NCBI GenBank assembly: GCA_964030475.1
Contig: CAXIPT010000024.1
Location: forward strand, 1-64,000
From: Tethya wilhelma
Lineage: Eukaryota; Porifera; Demospongiae; Tethyida; Tethyidae
Direction: 5' to 3'
DNA length: 64,000 nucleotides
Shown: positions 34,796 to 47,561 of the stretch, in pieces
How positions within the stretch are numbered: position 1 is the first letter of the stretch
Layout of the letters: each line of letters starts with the position of its first letter
Position numbers and translations under genes: made by a program
Notes under the pieces: generated by a model
Databases searched by the model: none
What the model was told of the DNA's origin: nothing
The model's input: only the letters and a program-made list of their open reading frames with translations

Positions 34796-34836
<41 letters not shown>
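34260..34836. repeat. Second copy of the divergent-donor module
   Basis: Almost identical to 8988-9568, including both outward splice donors. It ends in a GA tract that reaches the contig gap. The high identity implies recent duplication or an assembly duplicate. Confidence 0.8.
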
Positions 34837-34837
34837 N
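34837..34837. other. Assembly gap (N) at the orientation switch
   Basis: Satellite runs in one direction on all contigs to the left and in the other on all satellite contigs to the right. Confidence 0.9.
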
Positions 34838-34854
34838 CGGAATAATCCACTCAC

Positions 34855-36268
34855 CATAAAGAACTTAGTCTTTTTGAGTGACAATGGACTTAGAAAATTT
34901 TTTAAGACCAAAAAGTACACTTTTCACAAAAAGTGATTTTTTGTCTTGAAAACACTTTTCAGTACGAAAGAAATATTCTTGTAAAATTTTACTTTTTTCA
35001 ACTCAAGGAGCATTCTCTTAGTGTAAAAAACATTGTTGGTAAAAAACAAAGTTTTCTCATGCTAGATATAAAGAACTTAGTTTTTTTATGTGACTAAGGA
35101 CTACTCTTTTAACAAAAAACGTATATTTTGTCTTGAAAACACTTTTCAGCACAAACGAAGCACTTTTGTTAAATTTCACTTTTTTCAAAACATGGAGATT
35201 TCTCTTCATGTAAAAGAATTTTTTGTGAAAAATTAAGTGTTTTAATGGTAGAGATAAAGAACTTAGTATTTTGAGAGACTATAAGCTAAAAAATTTTCCA
35301 AGACCAAAAAGTACACTTTTTACAAAAAACTTTTATTTTGTCTTGAAAACACTTTTTAGCTCGAAAGAAAAACTTTTGTGCAACTTTCCTTTTTCAACAC
35401 ATAGAGCACTCTCTTGGTGTAAAAAACTTTGTTTGTGAAAAACAAAGTATTCTAATGGTAGAGATAAAGAAATTAGTTTTTTTGAGTGACTATTGACTTA
35501 AAAAATTTTCTAAAACCCTTTTCACAAAAAACGTTTAATTTGTTTTGAAAACACTTTTAGCACAAAACAAACACTTTTGTGAAATTTTTCTTTTTTCAAC
35601 ACATGGACCATTTTCTTGGTCTAAAAAGAATTGTTGGTGAAAAACAAAGTTTTCTAATGGTAGAGACAAACAACTTACTTTTTTTGAGTGACTACATATA
35701 TAGAAAATTCTCCAAGCGCGAAAAATTCACTTTTCCCAAAAACGTTTATTTTGACTTGAAACTAATTTTTAGCACAAAAGAAACACTTTTGTGAAACTAC
35801 TTTTTTTCAACACATAGTACATTCTCTTAGTAAAAAAATATTTTTGGAAATAAACAAAGTATTCTAATGGTTGAGATTAAAAACTTAGTTTTTTTGAGTG
35901 ACTATGGACTTTGAAAATTTTCTAAGACAAAAAGTACACTTTTAACAAAACCTGTTTATTTTGTCTTGAAAACGCTTTTCAGCACGAAAGAAGCACCATT
36001 GTCAAATTTTGCTGTTTCAAACACATGGAACATTCTCTATATATAACAAAAAACTTTTTGTGCAAAAAAATATTCTAATGATAGAGATAAAGAACTTAGT
36101 TTTTCTGAGTGACTATGGACTTAGAAAATTTTCTAAGACCAAAAAGTACACTTTTAACAAAAACGTTTATTTTGTGTTGAAACACTTTTCAGCACGAAAG
36201 AAACACTTTTGTCAAATTTTGCCCTTTTCAACACATGGAACATTAACATTCTCTTGATATAACAAAAA
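34855..36268 (+). repeat. 213-bp satellite block, inverted orientation
   Basis: About six and a half monomers. From about 35.04 kb the series of variants is the reverse complement of 7842-8631 and continues as that of 16399-16600, so it is a related copy that has not received the 7.8-kb element. Confidence 0.95.
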
Positions 36269-37204
36269 CTCAGGGTAGTTAAGGCATGTCCTTAGTCTGG
36301 CTATTAATATTTTTTCTCTACAGGTATGTGTACTTTGAATGTTGCTGAAAACAAGAAGAGGAAATTTGATACCTGAAAACATTTGTAAACAATTAGTCCA
36401 ACATATGTTAAACATATTTAACCGGAAGTGGTCACCTCACCACACCCCTTTGTAAACAAAAATGAATATTTATTAGCATGCTATTTGTCTTTATAAATTG
36501 ACTACTCCTGTCTGATATGTACAATAAAACTCACTCAATTTTTATACCAAAATGCTCTACTTTATGTGAAGTAACTTAATATGACTGGAAAATGTGCATT
36601 AATCTAAGCGCTTGCAGTTAATGAACAGTTATAGCATAAAATTGTATGATTTTTGTATACAATACTTGTTTATACGCTTAACTCACCTTTACTCGTGTGT
36701 ATTGCACCAATTTTCCAGTTAGAAGTAGTGACTTTACACACTAGAGACTTGATTTAACAAATAAAAAGGTACCCTCCAACTGAAAGAACGCGCCGGAGTG
36801 TGGCATCAAGCTAGCTGGTCTGGCATTGCACATCTCGATCTTTCGAACTCTCTAATTAAACGAATAGAGTGGGCGTGTCCGCATATGAAACGTTTGGCGC
36901 GAATGATCGCTGGAGTTGGTGACGTAGTACTATAGTGCAAGAAGCGCTATGCTGTGATAGTGCTGAAATTACATTCCAAAGTTAAAATTTAGTGATACAA
37001 TGTAGCGCTTGGTTATAGAAACAATACATTATGACATTGAAACTGATAACAGTAATAGCTTTAATTGCTGTATTGTATTTTTTTATCAGAATGACAAGCA
37101 GCTGTCCAGCACAGACCGTCTTTGTATGCTCTCAGACAATTCTCTTCTATCTTCTCGGCTGTCCGCAGACTCTCAGATCACTCTCCAGTGAATATAGGTA
37201 AAGA

Positions 37205-37205
37205 N
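37205..37205. other. Assembly gap (N)
   Basis: Contig join next to a GA tract. Matching termini and target duplication on either side of this contig join support it as correct. Confidence 0.9.
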
Positions 37206-37206
37206 T

Positions 37207-37207
<1 letters not shown>

Positions 37208-37253
<46 letters not shown>
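37208..37253. repeat. (GA)n microsatellite
   Basis: GA tract that probably caused the adjacent assembly break. Confidence 0.95.
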
Positions 37254-37258
<5 letters not shown>

Positions 37259-37397
37259 ACTGTTGTATATGTTGCCATGGAAAAGAGTGCAGTAAGATTG
37301 TGACCGTAATTGAATTTTTCTTCCTAGTAACCTATGTAACAATACACTAACATACTACCGATGAAAATACATTGTAAATTTATAGTGTAAAACTTAC

Positions 37398-37479
37398 TTG
37401 TTGCTTTCTCCAAAGCTGTAGGAAGGTCCACGCTGTGTATTTTTGTTCTTGATCCTTTTCAGAAAGCTACCACAAGCTC
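37398..37479 (-). CDS. Exon-like 82-bp unit, duplicate a
   Basis: On the minus strand the unit follows GTTAG and precedes GTAAGT. Only one frame is open, coding ACGSFLKRIKNK then TQRGPSYSFGESN. The upstream duplicate has the same length, phase and splice edges. The length is not a multiple of three, so including both would shift the frame. Not recognised, and the acceptor's pyrimidine tract is weak. Confidence 0.3.
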
Positions 37480-37774
37480 CTAACTACGAGGAAGTCTTGT
37501 CTTCCTAAATTGACAAGATCACACCATAAAATCAACTTGATTTGCATACTAGTTGACATATTATTAGTCTAGCTCTTTTCTCAGTCACGCTTGGAAAAAA
37601 TTTCTACACAAAACTGACTATTGTATTGTGAAGTAGACATGCTGAACATTCATGCTTAGAGGGGTTTTTTTATAGCCCATCAAGGCTGGTATAACAGCCA
37701 ATAAGCACAATTTTGCGCTAGAAATTGGCTCTTAACTACCAATACTGACATCTTTTAGGTAGTTTATAACTTAC

Positions 37775-37856
37775 TTGTTGCTTTCTCCAAAGCTGTAGCA
37801 AGGTCCACGCTGAGTACCTTTCTTCTTGATACTTCTCAGAAAGCTTTCACAAGCTC
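37775..37856 (-). CDS. Exon-like 82-bp unit, duplicate b
   Basis: Codes ACESFLRSIKKK then TQRGPCYSFGESN in the single open frame, with the same GTTAG and GTAAGT edges. The duplicated block also includes about 130 bp of flanking sequence, so the exon and its neighbouring intron were copied together. Confidence 0.3.
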
Positions 37857-38469
37857 CTAACCACGAGGGGTTCTTGTCTTACTATTAAATTGACAAAACC
37901 ACGTGTATAATTCAAATTTACACTACCTAACATACTGTTAGTCTAGCTCATTTCTTGCGCTAAGAGAAAGTTTCTAAACAAAACAGACAAAAGACTCGTG
38001 AAGTAGACAATCCAATTGGGCTGGAAAATACTTGGAAAACCTTCGAAAGGTAAATTAGAAAAAAATATGATCCATCACTTTTTGCTTATGTACAATAATG
38101 ACTAACCTCTAAGAAATGCGCTCTGTCATCCTCTTGTTGTTCTGCTTCAAAGCGTCCATAATTGAGATCGAGGTAGCGTCAGCTAATGTTCATCACTTTG
38201 GAAATAACTTGCCCATAGCAAAGATCTTCTCACTTCAAGCTCTATAGGGACTTTTGTGTCACACACTCGATTTTAAATTTACTACTATGATACACTCGCG
38301 TAATGTTCAATTGCACGCAGATGATGTATGTTAAATATATTCATTATATGCACAAATTTCCATGTTCAAAGCATGTTCAAACCTTGTCTTGTGCGTGTTT
38401 GGTACAAGCTGTAATTAAAATTGGCACTACCTGTACAAAAGGTTGTGGACATGCCTTAACTACACTGAG

Positions 38470-41400
38470 AAACTTTTTGGGAAAAACAAAATATTCTAAT
38501 GATAGATATAAAGTACACTTTTCACAAAAAAAGTATATTTTGTCTTGACACTTTTAAGCACAAAAGAAAAACCTTTTGTGAAATTTTACTTTTTTCAACT
38601 CAAGGAGCATTGTCTTAGTGTAAAAAACATTTCTGGTGAAAAACAAAGTTTTCTAATGATAGAGATAAAGAACTTAGTTTTTCTGGGTGACTATGGACTT
38701 AGAAAATTTTCTAAGTCCAAAAAGTACCCTTTTCACAAAAAACCTTTGTTTTGTCTTGAAAACACTTTTCAGCACGAAAGAAACAATTTTGTGAAATTTT
38801 ACTTTTTTCACCTGAAGGAGCATTCTCTTAGTGTAAAAAACATTATTGGTGAAAAACAAAGTTGTCTAATGTAAGAGAAAAAGAATTTAGTTTTTTTGAG
38901 AGACTGTGGACTTAAAAAATTTTCTAAGACCAAAAAATATACTTTTTACAAAAAAAGTTGATTTTGTCTGGAAAACACTTTTCCGCTCTAAAGAAACACT
39001 ATTGTTAAATTTTACTTTTTTCAATACATGGAGCATTTTTTTAGAGTAAAAAACATTGTGAAAAAAAAGTTTTTTATGGTAGAGATAAAGAACATAGTTT
39101 TTTTGAGTGACTACATACTTATAAAATTTTCTAAGAGCCAAATATTTACTTTTCACAATAACCTTTATTTTGACTTGAAACTAATTTTCAACACAAAAGA
39201 AACACTGTTGTGAAACTACTATTTTAACACAAAGTACATTCTCTTAGTGAAAAAAATATTGTTGGAAAAAACAAAGTATTCTAATGGTAGAGATAAAGAA
39301 CTTAGTTCTTTTGAGTGACTAATGAATTAGAAAATTTTCTAAGACCAAAAAGTACTCTTTTCACAAAAAACTTTTACTTTGACATGAAAACACTTTTAAG
39401 TACGAAAGAAACACTTTTGTGAAATTTTACTTTTTTCAACTCAAGGAGCATTGTCTTTGTGTAAAAATCATTGTTAGTAAAAAACAAAGTTTTTTCACGC
39501 TAGAAATAAAAAACTTAGTTTTTTTGAGTGACTAATGACTTAGAAAATTTTCTAAGACCAAAAAGTACTCTATTCACAAAAAACGTTTATTTTGTCTTGA
39601 AAACACTTTTCAGCACGAAAGAAACACTTTTGTGAAATTTTTCTTTTTTCAACACAAGGAGCATTTTTTTGGTCTAAAAAGAATTGTTGGTGAAAAACAA
39701 AGTTTTCTAATGGTAGAGATAAACAACTTAGTTTTATTGAGTGACTTCATACTTAGAAAATTTTCTAACAGCAAAAATATTCACTATTCACAAAAACGTT
39801 TATTTTGTCCTGAAAATACTTTTCAGCACAAAAGAAACACTTTTGTGAAACTTAACTTTTTTCGACACATTGAATATTCTCTTGGTGTAAAAAACATTGT
39901 TGGTGAAAAAGAAAGTTTCTAATGGTAGGGATAAAAAACTTTTTTTTTTTGAGTGACTATATACTTAGAAAATTTTCTAAGCGCGAAAAATTCACTATTC
40001 ACAAAAACGTTTATTTTGACTTTAAAACATAGTGCATTCTATTGGTGAATAAAAATATTGTTGGAAAAAACAAAGTATTCTTATGGTAGAAATAAAAAAC
40101 TTAGTTTTTTTGAATGACTTTGGACTTAGAAAATTTTCTAAAACCAAAAAGTACACTTTTTACAAAAAAAGTTTATTTTTTCTTGAAAAGACTCTTCAGC
40201 AAGAAAGAAACACTTGTGGGAAATTTTACTTTTTTTGAAACATGGAGATTTTCTTCGTGTAAAAAGCATTGTTTGTGAAAAACAAAGTTTTTTAAAGGTA
40301 GAGATAAAGAACTTAATTTTTTTCAGTGACTATATACTTAGAAAAATTTTTTGGCGCAAAAAATTTATTTTTCACAAAAAGTTTATTTTGACTCGAAACT
40401 ACTTTGCAGCACAAAAGAAACACTTTTGTGAAACTACTCTTTTCAACACCTAGTACATTTATTTAGTGAAAAAAATATTGTTGAAAAAAAGCAAAGTATT
40501 TTAATGGTAGAGATAAAGAACTTAGTTTTTTTGAGTGTCTATGGACTTAGAAAATTTTCTAAGACCAAAAATATACTTTTTACAAAAAACGTTTATTTTG
40601 TCTTGAAACCCCTTTTCAAAACAAAAAAATACACTTTTGTGAAAGTTTACTTTTTTCAACACATGGAGCCTTCTCTTCAAGTAAAAAACATTGTTAGTGA
40701 AAAAAAAAAGTTTTAAATGGTAGAGATAAAGAAATTAGTTTTTTTGAGTGACTTCAAACTTCGAAAATTTTTTTAAGCGCGAAAAATTCACTTTTCTCAA
40801 AAAGTTTAGTTTGACTTGAAAACACTTTTTAGCACAAAAGAAACACTTTTGTGAAACTACTTTTTTCAACACATAGTACATTCTCTTAGTAAAAAAAATA
40901 TTGTTGGTAAAAAACAAAGCATTCTAAAGGTAGAGATTAGGAACTTAGTTTTTTTGAGTGACTACGGACTTAGAAAATTTTCCAAAACCAAAAAGTACAC
41001 TTTTCACAAAAAACGTTTATTTTGTCCTGTAAACACTTTTCAGTAAGAAAGAAACACTTTTGTGAAAATTTTACTTTTTTCAACACATGGAGCATTTTGT
41101 TGGTATAAAAAGAATTATTGGTGAAAAACAAAGTTCTCTAAAGGTAGAGATAAAGAACTTAAATTTTTTAGGTGAATATGGACTTAGAAAATTTTTCAAA
41201 ACAAAAAAAGAACACTTTTCACAAAAAAAGTTTATTTTGTGTTGAAGACACTCTTCAGCAAGAAAGAAACACTTGTGTGAAATTACACTTTTTTTAAAAC
41301 ATAGAGATTTCTCTTCGTGTAGAAAGCATTGTTTGTTAAAAACAAAGTTTTTTAAAGGGAGAGATAAAAAATTAATTTTTTTGAGTGACAATTAGCTTAG

Positions 41401-44400
41401 AAAATTTTCAAAAACAGAAAAGTACACTTTTTACAAAAAAAGTTTATTTTGTCTCTAAAACACTTTTCAGAACAAAAGAAAAACTTTTGTGAAAGTTTAC
41501 TTTTTTCAACACATCGAGCAAATTTCTTGGTCTAAAAAGCATTTTTGGCGAAATACAAAGTTTTCTAATGGTAGAGATAAAGAACCTAGTTTTTTTGAGC
41601 GACTATGGACTAAAAAAATTTTCTAAGAGCGAAAATTCACTTTTCACAAAAACGTTTATTTTGTCTTGAAAAAACTTTTCAGCAAGAAACACTTTTGTGA
41701 AATTTTACTTTTTTCAACTGAAAAAGCATTTTCTTCGTGTTGAAAGAACATTGTTAAAAAAAAACAAAGTTTGACCATGGTAGAAATATAAAACTTAGTT
41801 TTTTTGTGTGACTAATGACTTAGAAAATTTTCCAAGACTGAAAAGTACACTTTTCCCCAAAAACATTTATTTTGTCCTGAAAACATTTTTCAGCACGAAA
41901 GAAACACTTTAGTGAAATTTTACTTTTTTCAACTGAAGGAGCATTCTCTTAGTATAAAAAACATTATTGTTGAAAAACAAAGTTGTCTAATGTAAGAAAT
42001 AAAGAATTTCGTTTTTTTGAGAGACCATGGACTTAAAAAATTTTCTAAGACCAAAAAATATACTTTTTGCAAAAAACGTTTGTTTGGTCTTGAAAACACT
42101 TTTCAGCTCAAAAGAAACACTTTTGTTAAATTTTACTTTTTTCAACACATGGAGCATTCTTTTGGAGCAAAAAACATTGTAAAAAACAAAGTTTTTTAAG
42201 GTAAAGATAAAGAACTTTGTTTTTTTTAGTGACTGCAAAAAATTCAAAAGCATTTATTTTGTCATGAAAAAACTGTTTAGAACAAAAGAAATACTTTTGT
42301 CAACTTTTTCTATTTTCAACACATGCAGCCTTCTCTGAGTAAAAAACATTGTTTGTGAAAAGCAAAGTATTCTAATGGTAGAGATAAACAACTTACTTTT
42401 TTTGTGTGACTACATACTTAGAAAATTTTCTAAGCGCGAAAAAATTCACTTTTCACAAAAAAGTTTATTTTGACTTGAAACTAATTTTTAGCACAAAAGA
42501 AACACTTTTGTGAAACTACATTTTTCAACACTTAGTACATTCTCTTAGTAAAAAAATATTGTTTGAAAAAAAAAAAGTATTCTAAAGGTAGAGATAAAAA
42601 ACTTAGTTTTTTAGTGTGACTATTGACTTTGAAAATTTTCTAAGACAAAAAGTACACTTTTCACAAAAAATGTTTATTTTGTCTTGAAAACACATTTCAG
42701 CACGAAAGAAACACTATTGTCAAAATTTGCAGTTTCCAACATATGGAACATTCTCTATATATAACAAAAAACTTTTTGTGAAAAAAAAAAATTCTAATGA
42801 TAGATATAAAGAACTTAGTTTTTCTGAGTGACTATGGACCTAGAAAATTTTCTTAGACCAAAATGTGCACTTTTCACAAAAACGTTTATTTTGTGATGAA
42901 ACACTTTTCAGCACGAAAGAAACACTTTTGTCAAATTTTGCTCCTTTCAACACATGGAACATTAACATTCTCTTGATATAACAAAAAACTTTTTGGGAAA
43001 CACCAAATATTCTAATGCTAGAAATAAAGAACTTAGTCTTTGTGAGTGACTAGATATGGACTTCGAAAATTTTCTAAGTCCAAAAAGTACACTTTTCAAA
43101 ATAAAAGTTTATTGTGTCCTAAAAACACTTTTCACCACAAAACAAACACTTTTGTGAAATTTTACTTTTCTCAACACATTGAACTTTCTCTTGATATAAA
43201 AAAAACTGTTTGTTAAAAACAAGGTATTCTAATGATAGAGATAAAGAACTTAGTTTTTTAAGTGACTATGGACTTAGAAAATTTTCTAAGACTAAAAAGT
43301 ACACTTTTCACAAAAAACGTTTGTTTTGACTCGAAACTACATTGCAGCACAAAAGAAACACTTTTGTGAAACTACTTTTTTCAACACATAGTACAATCAC
43401 TTAGTAAAAAAAATATTTTTGGAAATAAACAAAGTATTCTAATCGTAGAGATAAAAAACAAACACCTAGTACATTCATTGAGTGAAAAAAATATTTTTGA
43501 AAAAAAGCAAAGTATTCTAATGGTAGAGATAAAGAACTTAGTTTTTTTAAGAGTCTATGGATTTAGAAATTTTTCTAAGTCCAAAAATATACTTTTTACA
43601 AAAAACGTTTATTTTGTCTTGAAACCACTTTTCAGAACAAAAGATACACTTTTGTGAAACTTTACTTTTTTCAGCACATCAACCATTTTCTTGGTCTTAA
43701 AAGCATTTTTGGCGAAAAACAAAGTTTTCTAATGGTAGAGATAAAGAACTTAGTTTTTTTGAGCGACTATGGACTTAAAAAATTTTCTAAGAGCGAAAAA
43801 TTCACTTTGCACAAAAACGTTTATTTTGTCTTGAAACTAATTTTTAGCACAAAAGAAACAATTTTGTGAAACTACTTTTTCAACACATAGTGCATTCTCT
43901 TAGTAAAAAAAATATTTTTTGAAATAAACAAAGTATTCTTATCGTAGAAATAAATAACTTAGTTCTTTTGAGTGACTATGGACTTTGAAAATTTCCTAAG
44001 ACAAAAAAGTACACTACATGTTTATTTTGTCTTGAAAACACTTTTCAGCACGAAAGAAAAACTATTGTCAAATTTTGCTGTTTCAAACATGTGGAACATT
44101 CTCTATATTATACAAAAAACTTTTTGTGCAAAAAAAATATTGTAATGATAGAGATAAAGAACTTAGTTTTTCTGAGTGACGATTGACTTAGAAAATTTTC
44201 TAAGACCAAAAAGTACACTTTTAACAAAAACGTTTATTTTGTGTTGAAACACTTTTCAGCACGAAAGAAAAACTTTTGTCAAATTTTGCTCTTTTCAACA
44301 CATGGATATTTCTCTTCGTTTAGAAAGCATTGTTTGTGAAAAACAAAATTTTTTATAGGTAGATATAAAAAACTTAATTTTTTTGAGTGACTATAGGCTT

Positions 44401-47279
44401 AGAAAACTTTCCAAGACAGAAAAGTAAACTTTTACAAAAAACGTTTATTTTGTCTTGAAAACACTTTTCAGAACAAAAGAAACACTTTTGTGAAACTTTA
44501 CTTTATTCAACACATCGAGCATTTTCTTGGTCTAAAAAGAATTTTTGGTGAAAAACAAAGTTTTCTACTGGTAGTGATAAAAAACTTAGTTTTTTTTAGT
44601 TACTACATAGAAAATTTTCTATGCGTAAAAAATTCGCTTTTAGCAAAAACGTTTATTTTGACTTGAAAACACTTTTCAGCCCAAAAGAAACACTTTTGTG
44701 TAATTTTTTTTTTTTCAAAACAAGGAGCATTATCTTGGTCTAAAAAGAATTGTTGGTGAAAAACAAAGTTTTCTAATGGTAGAGATAAACAACTTAGTTT
44801 TTTTGAGTGACTAATGACTTAGAAAATTTTCTAAGACCAAAAAGTACTCTATTCACAAAAAACGTTTTATTTGTCTTGAAAACACTTTTCAGCACGAAGG
44901 AAACACTTTTGTGAAATTTTTCTTTTTTCAACACAAGGAGCATTTTTTTGGTCTAAAAAGAATTGTTGGTGAAAAACAAAGTTTTATAATGGTAGAGACA
45001 AACAACTTAGTTTTATTGAGTGACTTCATACTTAGAAAATTTTCTAAGCGCGAAATATTCACTATTCACAAAAACGTTTATTTTGTCCTGAAAATACTTT
45101 TCAGCACAAAAGAAACACTTTTGTGAAACTTAACTTTTTTCGATACATTGAATATTCTCTTGGTGTAAAAAACATTGTTGGTGAAAAAGAAAGTTTCTAA
45201 TGGTAGAGATAAAGAACTTAGTTTTTTTGAGTGACTATATACATACAAAATTTTCTATGTGCGAAAAATTCACTATTCGCAAAAACGTTTATTTTGACTT
45301 TAAAACAGTACATTCTCTTGGTGAATAAAAATATTGTTGGAAAAAACAAAGTATTCTTATGGTAGAAATAAAGAACTTAGTTTTTTTGAGTGACTTTGGA
45401 CTTAGAAAATTTTCTAAAACCAAAAAGTACACTTTTCACAAAAAACGTTTATTTTTTCTTGAAAAAACTCTTTACCAAGAAAGAAACACTTGTGCGAAAT
45501 TTTACTTTTTTTAAAACATGGAGATTTCTCTTCGTGTAAAAAGCATTGTGAAAAACAAGGTTTTTTAAAGGTAGAGATAAAGAACTTAATTTTTTTCAGT
45601 GACTATATACTTAGAAAATATTCTTGGCGCGAAAAATTTTCTTTTCACAAAAAGTTTATTTTGACTCGAAACTACTTTGCAGCACAAAAGAAACACTTTT
45701 GTGAAACTACTTTTTTCAACATGTAGAACATTCATTTAGTGAAAAAAATATTGTTGAAAAAAAGCAAAGTATTCTAATGGTAGAGATAAAGAACTTAGTT
45801 TTTTTGAGTGTCTATGGACTTAGAAAATTTTCTAAGACCAAAAATATACTTTTTAGAAAAAATGTTTATTTTTTCTTGAAAATACTTTTCAGAACAAAAG
45901 ATACAGTTTTGTGAAACTTTCTTTTTTTAAACACATCAACCATTTTTTTGGTCTAAAAAAGCTATTTTGGCGAAAAACAAAGTTTTCTAATGGTAGAGAT
46001 AAAGAACTTAGTTTTTTTGAGCGACTATGGACTAAAAAAATTTTCTAAGAGCGAAAAATTCACTTTGCACAAAAACGTTTATTTTGTCTTAAAAATTCTT
46101 TTCAAGAAGCACTTTTGTGAAAATTTACTTTTCTTAACACATGGAGCCTTATCTTCGAGTAAAAAACATTGTTTGTGAAAAAAAAGGTTTTTAATAGTAG
46201 AGATAAAGAAATTAGTTTTTTTGAATGACTTCATACTTAGAAAATTTTCTAAGCGCAAAAAATTCACTTTGCTCAAAAAGTTTATTTTGACTTGAAAACA
46301 CTTTTTAGCACAAAAAAAAACACTTTTGTGAAACTACTTTTTTCAACACATAGTACATTCTCTTAGTAAAAAAAATATTGTTGGTAAAAAACAAAGTATT
46401 CTAATGGTAGAGATAAAGAACTTAGTTTTTTTGAGTGACTATGGACTTAGAAAATTTTCCAAAACCAAAAAGTACACTTTTCACAAAAAAAGTTTATTTT
46501 GTCTTGAAAAAACTTTTCAGCAAGAAACAAGCACTTTTGCGAAATTTTACTTTTTTCAACTGAAAAAGCATTCTCTTTTTGTTGAAAGTACATTGTTAGT
46601 AAAAAACAAAGTTTTATCACGGTAGAAATTAAAAACTTAGTTTTTTGTGTGAGTAATGACTTAGAAATATTTCCAAGACTGAAAAGTACACTTTTCACAA
46701 AAAACGTTTATATTGTCCTGTAAACACTTTTTAGTAAGAAAAAAACACTTTTGTGAAAATTTTACTTTTTTCAACACATGGAGCATTTTGTTGGCATAAA
46801 AGGAATTATTTGTGAAAAACAAAGTTTTCTAAAGGTAGAGATAAACAAATTAGTTTTTTTGAGTGACTTCATATTTAGAAAATTTTTTAAGTGCGAAATT
46901 TCACTATTCACAAAAACGTTTATTTTGTCCTGAAAATACTTTTCAGCACAAAAGAAACACTTTTGTGAAACTTAACTTTTTTTGACACATTGAATATTCT
47001 CTTGGTGTAAAAAACATTGTTGGTGAAAAAGAAAGTTTCTAATGGTAGGGATAAAGAACTTAGTTTTTTTGAGTGACTTTGGACTTAAAAAATTTTTTAA
47101 AACCAAAAAGTACACTTTTCACAAAAAAGTTAATTTTCTTTGAAAAGACTCTTCAGCAAGAAAGAAACACTTGTGTGAAATTTTACTTTTTTTAAAACAT
47201 GAAGATTTCTCTTCGTGTAATAAGCGTTGTTTGTGAGAAACAAAGTTTTTTAAAGGTAGAGATAAAGAACTTAATACAT
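38470..47279 (+). repeat. 213-bp satellite, long right-hand block
   Basis: About 41 monomers. It contains a clear tandem pair of higher-order units: landmarks at 39632, 40214 and 40504 recur at 44911, 45490 and 45780, a shift of about 5,280 bp (about 25 monomers). Open frames of 60-109 codons on the plus strand are repeat-derived and read across monomer boundaries. Confidence 0.97.
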
Positions 47280-47561
47280 GTCATCTCAAGACCACGTGAT
47301 CACTACAAACGCTATACATACCAATATGAGCGATAGCTTAGAAATAACTAGCAAAAAGAAGCTAAATTAGCAGCAGAACTAAAAATACCTCTCACAAACT
47401 TTCACAGGCAGCTCACTTTCTTTTCTAAATGAGTCAATAGATGAACAGTCACGCAATGATCATATGACAAAAAAGGGCGTGTACTATAGGTGCTTACGGG
47501 GCGCGCGCCGTTTTTGCTGACTCAGCAATAATTCGTGGTCCCAGTCCTTAATGTACCTGAG
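47280..47561. mobile_element. Orphan right end of a CTCAGG-type element
   Basis: Non-satellite sequence that ends TTCGTGGTCCCAGTCCTTAA then TGTACCTGAG at 47561, closely matching the right terminus of the 7.8-kb element (TTCGTGGGCCCAGTCCTTAA then CATGCCTGAG). No matching left terminus is present. The Penelope-like sequence begins directly after the terminal G. Confidence 0.55.

Larger units (their letters stand above)
36269..38469 (-). mobile_element. 2.2-kb CTCAG-terminus element
   Basis: Termini read inward are CTCAGGGTAGTTAAGGCATG and CTCAGTGTAGTTAAGGCATG (22 of 23 matching). The satellite is interrupted with an AA duplication (36267-36268 and 38470-38471); the uninterrupted unit at 42974-42990 has six A residues where the two flanks together have eight. 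The interior has no long ORF but contains a GA tract, a tandemly duplicated exon-like module on the minus strand, and an N at 37205. It is probably a non-autonomous relative of the 7.8-kb element. Confidence 0.7.

Noticed and set aside
47551..47561. ATG at 47551 as start of the Penelope ORF
   Set aside because: The ATG lies within the CTCAGG-type terminus; the retroelement is truncated upstream, so its true start is missing.
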